Numbered from the stretch's first letter, positions 1 to 5,752 are shown. The stretch is 6,046 nt of DNA from Acholeplasmataceae bacterium (GCA_012719555.1 JAAYAE010000379.1:1-6046); one strand, 5' to 3'. Notes: generated by a model not told the origin, from the letters alone. Numbers and translations are program-made.

Positions 1-49
1 AAGCAAGAAGCAAGATTAATATTAGTAAAGTAGAGAAAATTTTTTTCAT
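1..49 (-). CDS. N-terminal fragment of a secreted or membrane protein (cut by window edge)
   Basis: Reading leftward from an ATG at 49-47, the visible 16 residues are MKKIFSTLLILILLLA, two lysines followed by an unbroken hydrophobic stretch. This is the n-region and h-region of a signal peptide, lipoprotein signal or N-terminal membrane anchor. The start is supported by AAAGGA (minus strand, 59-64) with a 9-nt spacer, and by its position 13 nt after the crcB stop, which suggests that it is the third gene of the repressor-crcB transcription unit. The cleavage site or lipobox and the mature protein lie outside the window, so no function can be assigned. The fragment is short, but the strong ribosome-binding site, operon-like spacing and signal-like composition together make chance unlikely. 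Confidence 0.7.
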   Translation of the reverse strand, partial: MKKIFSTLLILILLLA

Positions 50-62
50 TTTTTATCATCCT

Positions 63-431
63 TTAAGCACCAGCGCGCATTCCAAGTGCAATTAATGCCA
101 AACCGCCACAAATACTAAGGGCTATATTTATGAAGCCCATAACTGTATTATTTAACAGTAGCTCAAATGTTTCCAAGCTAAAGGTTGAAAAGGTAGTAAG
201 ACCGCCTAATAGTCCGGTAATAACAAATAATTTAACAGGCAAAGGCATTTCTGGATGCCGTAAGCAAAAAGCGGCTGTTATGCCTAAGATAAAGCAACCA
301 AGCATATTAACAAATAATGTTCCATAGGGAAAATTTACGCCTAATTTAGAGTGGATGCCAACGGAAATGTAGTAGCGCAAAGCAGAACCAACAGCACCGC
401 CGCTTGCTACTGCCAAAGTTTCTATTATCAT
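63..431 (-). CDS. crcB: Fluoride-specific ion channel CrcB/Fluc
   Basis: Small integral membrane protein of 122 residues, the usual Fluc length, with four hydrophobic segments. Fluc channels work as antiparallel dimers in the inner membrane and let fluoride leak out of the cell. Family signatures are all present: GGAVGSALRY (11-20), GTLFVNMLGCFILG (37-50) with the conserved Asn42, and GLLGGLTTFSTFSLE (73-87), which carries the threonines of the central sodium site and the phenylalanines (81, 84) that line the fluoride path. The start ATG (431-429) overlaps the stop of the upstream repressor as ATGA. AGGTG (440-444) lies 8 nt upstream, so translational coupling is likely. Only one copy is seen here; some Firmicutes have two adjacent crcB genes that form heterodimers, so a partner elsewhere cannot be excluded. 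No fluoride riboswitch was recognised in front of the unit. Confidence 0.95.
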   Translation of the reverse strand: MIIETLAVASGGAVGSALRYYISVGIHSKLGVNFPYGTLFVNMLGCFILGITAAFCLRHPEMPLPVKLFVITGLLGGLTTFSTFSLETFELLLNNTVMGFINIALSICGGLALIALGMRAGA

Positions 432-793
432 TGTTTTTTCACCTGGGCTTTAATTGCGGCAAAAGTTTCCGGACTTATAATATGTTCAATGCGACAGGCA
501 TCTTTTTCCGCTGTTTCAGCACTTACGCCTAAACTTTCTAGGTGCTGGTTTAAAGTTAAATGTCTTTCTAAGACTCCGTTGGCCCTAGCAAGACCTGTTT
601 CAGTAAGCCTAATGGTGCCATTGGGTTCCATTAAAATAAGATTTTCTTTCTTAAGAATGCTCATGGCACGACTAACACTTGCTTTTGTAAACTCAAAAGC
701 ATTTGCTATGTCTATGGAACGAACATTACCGTTTTTCTTTTGCAGAACAAGAATCATTTCTAAATAATTCTCGCCGGATTCTTGTAAAATCAT
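428..793 (-). CDS. DtxR/MntR-family metal-dependent transcriptional repressor
   Basis: Protein of 121 residues in the short form of the family: an N-terminal winged helix (about 1-62, recognition region near FTKASVSRAMSILKKENL, 35-52) and a metal-binding dimerisation domain (about 63-121), with no C-terminal SH3-like domain. Metal ligands can be matched by position: Cys100, Glu103 and His104 in CRIEH correspond to the CRWEH motif of DtxR, and His78 in ERHL corresponds to the His of the ancillary site. Asn9 takes the place of DtxR Met10 or MntR Asp8. The Cys makes it more like iron-type DtxR/IdeR than Bacillus MntR, where this position is Glu. The start is taken as the ATG at 793-791, since GGAGG (805-809) lies 11 nt upstream; a TTG at 820 would put that site inside the gene. 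It is divergent from feoAB, so control of iron uptake is the likely role (inference). Manganese sensing remains possible. Confidence 0.88.
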   Translation of the reverse strand: MILQESGENYLEMILVLQKKNGNVRSIDIANAFEFTKASVSRAMSILKKENLILMEPNGTIRLTETGLARANGVLERHLTLNQHLESLGVSAETAEKDACRIEHIISPETFAAIKAQVKKQ

Positions 794-848
794 AATTTTC
801 TTAACCTCCAATAAAACCAATGAATTCTAATTTATCAGACTTAATTAC

Positions 849-877
849 ATTCTACAATGAAATACAATTACTCACAA
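849..877 (-). promoter_or_regulatory. Probable promoter of the repressor-crcB unit
   Basis: On the minus strand a -35-like TTGTGA (872-877) is followed by a 17-nt spacer and TAGAAT (849-854), a five-of-six match to TATAAT. Transcription would begin near 842, about 50 nt before the repressor ATG. The -35 is a weak match, so the call rests mainly on the spacing and the -10 element. Confidence 0.5.
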
Positions 878-894
878 GTTCTTTTCTTAAACTA

Positions 895-924
895 TTGACA
901 ATAACAGGCATAAAATGGTAGAAT
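895..924 (+). promoter_or_regulatory. Probable feoAB promoter with extended -10
   Basis: A perfect TTGACA (895-900) is followed by an 18-nt spacer and TAGAAT (919-924). The -10 is preceded by TG at 916-917, giving an extended -10 (TGGTAGAAT). The expected start of transcription is near 931, leaving a leader of about 55 nt before feoA. This is the strongest sigma-A-like promoter in the window, consistent with a repressible gene that is strongly expressed when derepressed. Confidence 0.75.
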
Positions 925-935
925 TTTCCTGCAAG

Positions 936-951
936 GTTAGCGACTGCTAAC
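936..951. promoter_or_regulatory. Inverted repeat at the feoA transcription start, candidate operator
   Basis: GTTAGC (936-941) and GCTAAC (946-951) form a perfect 6-bp inverted repeat with a GACT centre, located just downstream of the predicted -10. The left side in context reads AAGGTTAGC, which shares GGTTAG with the half-site of the DtxR/IdeR operator consensus. The gap between halves is, however, about 5 nt longer than in that consensus. Its position would allow a bound repressor to block feoAB initiation. An RNA hairpin in the leader is the alternative reading. Confidence 0.4.
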
Positions 952-985
952 AATTTTGTACAAAGCAGTGGTGGGAGGTCATGAA

Positions 986-1207
986 GTGAGAACTTTAAGA
1001 GAGATTGCGGTAGGGCAGACTGTCACTGTGGTTAAAATAGAAGTAACTGGAGCTATGAAGCGCAGAATTATGGATATGGGAATTACCAAAGGGACGGATA
1101 TTTTTGTACGTAAAATAGCACCTTTGGGAGATCCTATTGAACTTAAAGTTAGAGATTACGAATTATTTCTTCGCAAAGAAGATGCCGAAAAAATTCTTGT
1201 TGAGTAA
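986..1207 (+). CDS. feoA: Ferrous iron transport protein FeoA
   Basis: Small cytoplasmic SH3-like protein of 73 residues, the normal FeoA size. FeoA associates with FeoB and is needed for ferrous iron uptake, probably by modulating its GTPase or its assembly. Typical features are the opening VRTLREIAVGQTVTVVKI, then the segment MKRRIMDMGITKGTDI (25-40, with the family's RRxxDMGxxxG pattern) and the closing beta-strand region IELKVRDYELFLRKEDAEKI. The start is taken as GTG at 986, because GGGAGG (973-978) lies 7 nt upstream. An in-frame TTG at 956 would add ten residues and place the ribosome-binding site inside the gene. The last codons form the left arm of a hairpin that precedes feoB by about 55 nt. 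It is the first gene of the rightward feo unit. Confidence 0.93.
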   Translation: MRTLREIAVGQTVTVVKIEVTGAMKRRIMDMGITKGTDIFVRKIAPLGDPIELKVRDYELFLRKEDAEKILVE

Positions 1208-1233
1208 TACTCGTACAAGAATTTTATTTTTTT
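1190..1233 (+). terminator. Intrinsic terminator or attenuator between feoA and feoB
   Basis: AAAATTCTTGT (1190-1200) pairs perfectly with ACAAGAATTTT (1215-1225). Inside, GAGT (1202-1205) pairs with ACTC (1209-1212) around an AAT loop, so nearly the whole segment folds into one long hairpin. It is followed by A and seven T residues (1227-1233). The left arm uses the last six feoA codons including the stop. The stem is AT-rich, so termination may be partial, which would lower feoB relative to feoA. Confidence 0.65.
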
Positions 1234-1271
1234 CCTGGTAAAAATATAAAAACTTATTGCAAATTAAGAAC

Positions 1272-1277
1272 AGGAGG
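1272..1277 (+). promoter_or_regulatory. Strong ribosome-binding site of feoB
   Basis: AGGAGG lies 4 nt before the ATG at 1282 (longer if only GGAG pairs). It is a full match to the anti-Shine-Dalgarno core and fixes the feoB start. It gives feoB its own strong translation signal, independent of feoA. Confidence 0.8.
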
Positions 1278-1281
1278 AGCC

Positions 1282-3297
1282 ATGATTACAGTACTCGCTT
1301 TAGTAGGCAACCCTAATTGCGGAAAGACCACCATGTTCAATAATTTAACAGGCAGCGATCAATATGTGGGGAATTGGCCCGGAGTTACTGTCGCTAAAAA
1401 GGGTGGCATGCTTTTAAATCATCCTGATTGCGAAGTGGTTGATCTTCCGGGAATATATTCTTTGTCACCATATACCTTGGAAGAAGTAGTAACAAGGGAT
1501 TTTCTGGTTTATGAGCATCCGAGTGTTATAATAAACATCGTTGATGCGTCAAATTTGGAGCGCAATCTTTACTTAACTACACAATTATTGGAATTAGAAA
1601 TTCCTGTAGTGTTGGCACTTAATATGATGGATGTAGTAGAGGCTAATGGTGATGAGATTGATATAGAACGTTTGTCTAGAGAGCTCAAATGTATGGTTGT
1701 GCCTATAGCCGCTATTAATGGCTATGGGTTAGGGGAATTAATCAATGTGGCTTTAGCGGTAGCTAAAGAAAAATCTACAAATCAGGGATTACCTATTTTT
1801 AGTGATACCGAAGAAATTTCTGTGCGGGGAATTGAACGTTTATTGCCGGATAGGGAATCAACACAGTTGAAGCGCTGGCTGGCTATTAAAATTTTTGAAC
1901 GGGATAATAAGGTTATTGAACAGATAAAAATAAGCAACAATTTATTGGAGCGTATGAATGCATTGCGTCGGCGGTGCGAGGTTGCAGAAGACGATGATGC
2001 AGAGAGTATTGTCATAAATGCCAGGTATCGTTATATTACTAATACTCTGCGCAGTTGTATAAAGAAAAAGTTAAAAACAGGGGAACTTAGTGCTTCAGAT
2101 AAGATAGATAGCATAGTAACAAATAGACTGTTAGCTTTTCCTATTTTCTTTTTTATTATGTGGGCTGTTTATTATATTGCCATTCAGACTTTGGGCAGTA
2201 TGTCAGTTAACGGTATGGAAAAAATATTTGGAACCTTTAGTGACTATTTAACTCAATTAATGGAGCTTGGCGGAGTATCACTAACGATTCAAAGCCTTGT
2301 AGTAAATGGTGTTGTTGGTGGGGTAGGTGCTGTACTGGGGTTCGTGCCTCAGATTACTATTTTATTTGTTTTTCTTTCTTTCTTGGAAGATTGTGGATAT
2401 ATGTCCAGAGCGGCATTTATTATGGACAGAGCTTTTCGGCAGTTTGGTTTGTCAGGAAAATCTTTTATACCAATGTTAGTAGGTACAGGCTGTTCTGTTC
2501 CTGGTATTATGGCGACGATGACCATAGAAAACGAAAAAGATCGGAGGCTGACCATCATGTTGACTCCGTTCATTCCTTGCAGTGCTAAGATGCCGGTATT
2601 TGTGCTGTTTGCTGCCTCTTTATTTCCCGACAAAAGTTGGGTAGGGCCCTCTATGTACTTTTGGGGCATTATAATGGTAGTGGTATCAGGCATAATCTTA
2701 AAGCGAACAGCACCTTTTGCCGGAGAAACAGCTCCCTTTGTTATGGAAATGCCTGCATATCATATGCCTGGTTTGAAAACAGTCTTAAAACACACTTGGG
2801 AACAGGTTAAATCTTTTATTTTGAAGGCCGGTACCATTGTTTTTGCAGCTTCCGTGTTGGTGTGGTTCTTGCAAAGCTTCAATACTTCTTTGGATTTGGT
2901 ATCTCCTACAGAAAGCATGCTGGCAAATATAGGGCAGTTTTTAGCACCGGTTTTTGTTCCTCAAGGTTTTGGCAACTGGCAGGCGGCCTTTGCTGCCTTA
3001 ACAGGTTTTTTGGCCAAGGAAGCTATTGTTTCCACTTTTGCCATTTTAGCCGGTAGTGGTGGTGACGCAGGTAGTAAAGCCGATCTTGTTCTCAAGCTTC
3101 AAAGTATGTTTACCCCTGCCAGTGCCTATGCGTTTATGATTTTCACTCTTTTAGCTGCACCTTGTTGTGCGGCCGTAGGTGCAATTAGAAGTGAGATGGG
3201 TAGTTGGAAATGGACCTTCTTTGCGGTAGGTTATCAAACGGGAGTAGCATATATTCTGGCTGCGATTATTTATCAAGTTGGCTCAATAATACAATAA
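1282..3297 (+). CDS. feoB: Ferrous iron transporter FeoB (GTPase-coupled permease)
   Basis: Inner-membrane ferrous iron permease of 671 residues, within the normal range for the family. The N-terminal G domain (about 1-165) shows G1 GNPNCGKTT (9-17), the G2 Thr in GVTVAKK (34-40), G3 DLPG (54-57) and G4 NMMD (114-117); the G5 loop reads PIAAINGYGLGEL. A helical, charged linker (about 170-275) matches the GDI-like domain. The membrane part (about 280-671) holds the two Gate-type segments, including GTGCSVPGIMATMTIENEKDR (401-421) and TPFIPCSAKMPVFVLF (428-443). It also has conserved Cys403, Cys433 and Cys628, and the terminal APCCAAVGAIRSEMGSWKW region (626-644). Met413 stands where many FeoB proteins have Arg in ATRTIENEKDR. 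The gene is intact from the AGGAGG-preceded ATG to the stop at 3295-3297 and runs straight into a terminator. No feoC-like gene follows. Confidence 0.97.
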   Translation: MITVLALVGNPNCGKTTMFNNLTGSDQYVGNWPGVTVAKKGGMLLNHPDCEVVDLPGIYSLSPYTLEEVVTRDFLVYEHPSVIINIVDASNLERNLYLTTQLLELEIPVVLALNMMDVVEANGDEIDIERLSRELKCMVVPIAAINGYGLGELINVALAVAKEKSTNQGLPIFSDTEEISVRGIERLLPDRESTQLKRWLAIKIFERDNKVIEQIKISNNLLERMNALRRRCEVAEDDDAESIVINARYRYITNTLRSCIKKKLKTGELSASDKIDSIVTNRLLAFPIFFFIMWAVYYIAIQTLGSMSVNGMEKIFGTFSDYLTQLMELGGVSLTIQSLVVNGVVGGVGAVLGFVPQITILFVFLSFLEDCGYMSRAAFIMDRAFRQFGLSGKSFIPMLVGTGCSVPGIMATMTIENEKDRRLTIMLTPFIPCSAKMPVFVLFAASLFPDKSWVGPSMYFWGIIMVVVSGIILKRTAPFAGETAPFVMEMPAYHMPGLKTVLKHTWEQVKSFILKAGTIVFAASVLVWFLQSFNTSLDLVSPTESMLANIGQFLAPVFVPQGFGNWQAAFAALTGFLAKEAIVSTFAILAGSGGDAGSKADLVLKLQSMFTPASAYAFMIFTLLAAPCCAAVGAIRSEMGSWKWTFFAVGYQTGVAYILAAIIYQVGSIIQ

Positions 3298-3352
3298 AAA
3301 CAACAAAACCCAGGCGGACTAAGATAGTCTCGGACTGGGTTTTGTTGTTTTT
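3296..3352. terminator. Bidirectional intrinsic terminator between feoB and the MocR-family gene
   Basis: AAAAACAACAAAACCCAG (3296-3313) and CTGGGTTTTGTTGTTTTT (3335-3352) form a perfect 18-bp inverted repeat around a 21-nt centre. The centre has its own GACT (3317-3320) and AGTC (3326-3329) pair. The outer arms supply T-rich tails on both strands, so one element serves convergent genes. The left arm overlaps the last two bases of the feoB stop codon, and the element ends 12 nt from the stop of the leftward gene. Confidence 0.92.
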
Positions 3353-3364
3353 ATATGTAAAACT

Positions 3365-4723
3365 TTAATTTTCTAAGGCGCTTTTTAAGGCCAAAACACC
3401 AGCTTCAATATCACAAGCTGCAATGCCGGCAAAAGATAGAAGAATTTCGGGGAAATTATGGGACTTTGTAAGAACCGGGATAATTTTGACTCCTTTTTCC
3501 AGTGCTTTTGATGCAATTTTGTTGGCGGTATAGTGGTAGTGCAATGATATGCGTAAGTGCAATCCTGAGGCATAATCTAAGATAGTTATTTTTTTACCAA
3601 AATTTTTTAATAAAGCAGTACGCAATAAGTCATTTTTTTTGCTATATAGTTTACGAAGTTTTTTTACATGTCTTTGCAAATGTCCTTGGGCAATGAACTC
3701 TGCTAAGGCTAATTGTTCAATAGTAGAGGATGTTTGATTGTAAAGTTTAGCTGATGAATAGTAAGCTGGTAGTAGATTAAGGGGGAGAACCATGTAGCTA
3801 ATACGCAAAGATGGAATAAGCGATCGTGAAAAGGACCCTAGATAAATAATGCGTTCACCATTGGCCATACCCTGCAAAGAGGCTACCGGTCTTGAGAAAT
3901 AACGAAACTCACCATTATAATCGTCTTCCAATATGTAGCCGTCGTTTAGTGCTGACCAGCCCAAAAGATTGCGGCGTTCATCAGCAGATAAGGCTTGTCC
4001 TTTATAGGGGTTAGAGGGGCTGACCAGGAGCAGTCTTGGTAAATCAGCATTAATGTTAGCAACATCAAAGGTCTTTACTGACCAGCCATGGTCAGTAAAG
4101 GCTTGTTCAGCCTGTGGAAATCCAGGGGCTTCCAAAGCAACAGATTTTTCTTTCAGGGGCAAGAGGTTTAGCAGTATGGCTAAAAGACTTTGAATACCTG
4201 CGCCTACTACTATTTGCTCAGGAGTACAAATTACACCGCGTGCTGTATAGCTATATTGCGCTAGAGTTTTTCGCAAGATAAATTCACCCTGCGCTTCGCC
4301 GTAGCCGGTAATGCTTGCTGGATCGTGCAGTGTTTTGTTAAGACAACGACGCCATAAGGCAGAATCAAAGGTAGAACTATCAATGTAGTTGTTGGAAAAA
4401 TTGTAGCGAATGGAATTGTTGGGACTTTTTTTTATTAAGTAGGGTTCGGATTTTTCTGTTTTGCTAGCAATAAGCAATGTGCATACTTGATAGCCACTCT
4501 GTGGTCGGCTTATGAGGTATCCTTCCGATACTAGGATGTTGTAAGCAGTTTCAATAGTTGTGCGGCTGAGGTTGAGGTCAGCAGACAATTTGCGTATGGA
4601 AGGGAGTTTATCCTGTGCTTGTAAATGACCCTGTTTAATTTCTTGCTTGAAATAATTAGCTAATTGCTGATATACAGGGATTACCTTATTTTTTTTTGTA
4701 TAATTTATAGCTGAAGTAAGCAT
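3365..4723 (-). CDS. MocR/GabR-type transcriptional regulator (GntR wHTH plus aminotransferase-like domain) with a replaced PLP lysine
   Basis: Protein of 452 residues, the normal MocR size. Residues about 14-80 are a GntR-type winged helix (LPSIRKLSADLNLSRTTIE at 40-58, wing SRPQSGYQV at 72-80). Residues about 105-450 are a fold-type I aminotransferase-like effector domain. Recognisable blocks are ITGYGEAQGEFILRKTLA (138-155), SPSNPY (235-240), the PLP-contact motif ILEDDYNGEFRY (264-275) and LGSFSRSLIPSLRISY (295-310). In MocR, GabR and PdxR relatives the last block reads SFSK, with Lys forming the Schiff base to PLP; here residue 300 is Arg (codon CGA), two base changes away from either Lys codon. 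The frame is intact, so this is not decay. Members usually control vitamin B6, GABA or amino-acid genes, but no such target adjoins. The start ATG has only a weak AAAGG (4738-4742), 14 nt upstream. Confidence 0.88.
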   Translation of the reverse strand: MLTSAINYTKKNKVIPVYQQLANYFKQEIKQGHLQAQDKLPSIRKLSADLNLSRTTIETAYNILVSEGYLISRPQSGYQVCTLLIASKTEKSEPYLIKKSPNNSIRYNFSNNYIDSSTFDSALWRRCLNKTLHDPASITGYGEAQGEFILRKTLAQYSYTARGVICTPEQIVVGAGIQSLLAILLNLLPLKEKSVALEAPGFPQAEQAFTDHGWSVKTFDVANINADLPRLLLVSPSNPYKGQALSADERRNLLGWSALNDGYILEDDYNGEFRYFSRPVASLQGMANGERIIYLGSFSRSLIPSLRISYMVLPLNLLPAYYSSAKLYNQTSSTIEQLALAEFIAQGHLQRHVKKLRKLYSKKNDLLRTALLKNFGKKITILDYASGLHLRISLHYHYTANKIASKALEKGVKIIPVLTKSHNFPEILLSFAGIAACDIEAGVLALKSALEN

Positions 4724-4761
4724 TGTGTCACTTTTTACCTTTCACAATAAACTGGTTTTAT

Positions 4762-4775
4762 ATGTACAGTTACAT
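4762..4775. promoter_or_regulatory. Inverted repeat at the mocR promoter, candidate autoregulatory site
   Basis: ATGTA (4762-4766) and TACAT (4771-4775) flank CAGT. The repeat overlaps the predicted -10 and start of transcription of the leftward regulator. MocR-family proteins often bind near their own promoters, so this is a plausible but unproven operator. A 5-bp repeat in AT-rich DNA can arise by chance. Confidence 0.3.
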
Positions 4776-4782
4776 TATAACA
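4774..4782 (-). promoter_or_regulatory. Probable extended -10 promoter of the MocR-family gene
   Basis: On the minus strand the sequence reads TGTTATAAT: a perfect TATAAT (4774-4779) preceded by the extended-element TG (4781-4782). No good -35 hexamer is visible at 16-18 nt, which is common for extended -10 promoters. Transcription would begin near 4767, about 44 nt before the ATG. Confidence 0.55.
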
Positions 4783-4802
4783 CCACAATTAATTTAGCGC
4801 AT

Positions 4803-4833
4803 AAAAAACCCTGAGAATTGATTCTCAGGGTTT
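4803..4833 (-). terminator. Intrinsic terminator after cbiK
   Basis: AAACCCTGAGAAT (4806-4818) and ATTCTCAGGGTTT (4821-4833) are perfect 13-nt inverted arms; in RNA the innermost pairs would open to give a normal loop. Read leftward, the GC-containing stem is followed by TTTTTT (4803-4808). This places a terminator 30 nt after the cbiK stop and just before the mocR promoter, so the two leftward genes are separate units. On the plus strand the T tail is short, so termination is mainly leftward. Confidence 0.88.
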
Positions 4834-4862
4834 AAGTTTCTATGGAAATATTATTGTATATT

Positions 4863-5705
4863 TTAAGTTTGTTTTACGGAGGCAGCGATAATAGCATGCT
4901 GTACATAAAGACTTTGTATAGCTGGATTTCGCCCAATTCCGACAATATGCCCACTAGTTTTTAAGCCGATTTTTTCAATCTTAGTCTTCCAAGAATCTTC
5001 ATCATTACTATACATGTCATTATGTGCATGGTCTCCTGCTACTATCATCAGGGGGTACATATGCACTGTTTTGTAGTTTCGCATTGCTAAAACTTTTAAA
5101 ACAGTATCAATGTTGGGTGAATCATCTTCTTCTACTGTACCAACTATAACAGGAAGTCCCATGGCATCAAAGCTTTTTTGCAAACTGTTATAAGTGTTGC
5201 CAAAAGATTTATTGTTGTCGCGAGGGGAGCCGTGTCCCATGAGTATAATTCCTTCACCAGCTTGTAATAATGGAAACTGGGTAGCAAGAGCAGCAGCGAC
5301 AATAGAAAAATCTTCCTTATTGGCAATTAAAGGAGTTCCAACTACTAATCGATTAAATTCATTTTTAAATTTAGTAATAGTCTCCAAAACTTTTTTCTCG
5401 TATTCTTCACCATGTAATATGTGGGTTGGTTGGACAAGAATATCAGTATAGCCTAATTCTTTTAGATCAGCCAAAGTAGTTGCTAAATCCTTTATATGGA
5501 GCCCTTTTTCTGCATTTCGTTTCATCACGATGCGAGAAGTATTGGAACTAAAGAAATCACGGTTTGCAAAAGCAATTTTAATAGCGTTTTCAATACCGCC
5601 GATATCTTTGATACGTGCTTCGTCAAAAGTAGTGCCAAAACTTACAACGATAACTGCTTTTGTGTTTTTAGCAACAGTGCTGCTTCTTAGGCAAGATTTC
5701 TTCAT
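4863..5705 (-). CDS. cbiK: Sirohydrochlorin cobaltochelatase, CbiK family
   Basis: Protein of 280 residues resembling Salmonella-type CbiK (about 264 residues), which inserts cobalt into sirohydrochlorin in the anaerobic cobalamin pathway. Matching blocks run from AVIVVSFGTTFDEAR (17-31) through QPTHILHGEEYEK (92-104) and LMGHGSPRD (155-163) to MIVAGDHAHNDM (220-231) followed by DEDSW (235-239), and end with GIGRNPAIQSLYVQH (256-270). The two metal-binding catalytic histidines correspond to His158 and His226, and the acidic ligand to Glu101. A basic 15-residue N-terminal extension has no hydrophobic core, so the enzyme should be cytoplasmic, unlike the periplasmic CbiK of some Desulfovibrio. 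The start ATG has AAAGG (5717-5721) 11 nt upstream. No other cobalamin gene is in the window. The upstream neighbour in the same direction is a porin. Iron or nickel insertion is possible for this family in vitro, so the in vivo metal is inferred. Confidence 0.93.
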   Translation of the reverse strand: MKKSCLRSSTVAKNTKAVIVVSFGTTFDEARIKDIGGIENAIKIAFANRDFFSSNTSRIVMKRNAEKGLHIKDLATTLADLKELGYTDILVQPTHILHGEEYEKKVLETITKFKNEFNRLVVGTPLIANKEDFSIVAAALATQFPLLQAGEGIILMGHGSPRDNNKSFGNTYNSLQKSFDAMGLPVIVGTVEEDDSPNIDTVLKVLAMRNYKTVHMYPLMIVAGDHAHNDMYSNDEDSWKTKIEKIGLKTSGHIVGIGRNPAIQSLYVQHAIIAASVKQT

Positions 5706-5732
5706 GGGCAGAGCCGCCTTTCGATTTTTAAC

Positions 5733-5752
5733 ATATTACATGTGGGTAATAT
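5733..5752. promoter_or_regulatory. Inverted repeat in the porin-cbiK gap
   Basis: ATATTAC (5733-5739) and GTAATAT (5746-5752) form a perfect 7-bp inverted repeat with a 6-nt centre. No T tract follows on the minus strand, so it does not look like a terminator for the porin gene. It may be a protein-binding site or an mRNA hairpin in the cbiK leader. No convincing -35/-10 pair for cbiK was found in this short gap. Confidence 0.35.

Noticed and set aside
794..820. Longer repressor start at TTG (820), adding nine residues
   Set aside because: The GGAGG at 805-809 would then lie inside the coding region, and the family typically begins close to the QESGENYLE segment.
849..924. ATTCTAC (849-855) and GTAGAAT (918-924) as a long-range operator pair
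   Set aside because: Both copies are the -10 regions of the two divergent promoters, which explains the inverted match without a shared binding protein.
956..985. feoA start at TTG 956, or at ATG 981
   Set aside because: TTG 956 places GGGAGG inside the gene. ATG 981 is out of frame, only 2 nt from the ribosome-binding site, and stops after two codons. GTG 986 has a 7-nt spacer and gives the normal FeoA length.
794..985. Fluoride riboswitch in front of the repressor-crcB unit
   Set aside because: I could not find the conserved crcB-motif blocks on either strand; this was judged by eye without a covariance model.
1782..2693. Minus-strand open frames inside feoB
   Set aside because: They are antisense to conserved FeoB coding sequence and show no recognisable domain.
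3365..4723. MocR-family gene as a decaying pseudogene because of the missing lysine
   Set aside because: The frame is full length, the surrounding active-site motifs are conserved, and it has a promoter and a terminator; a substitution in a maintained gene fits better.
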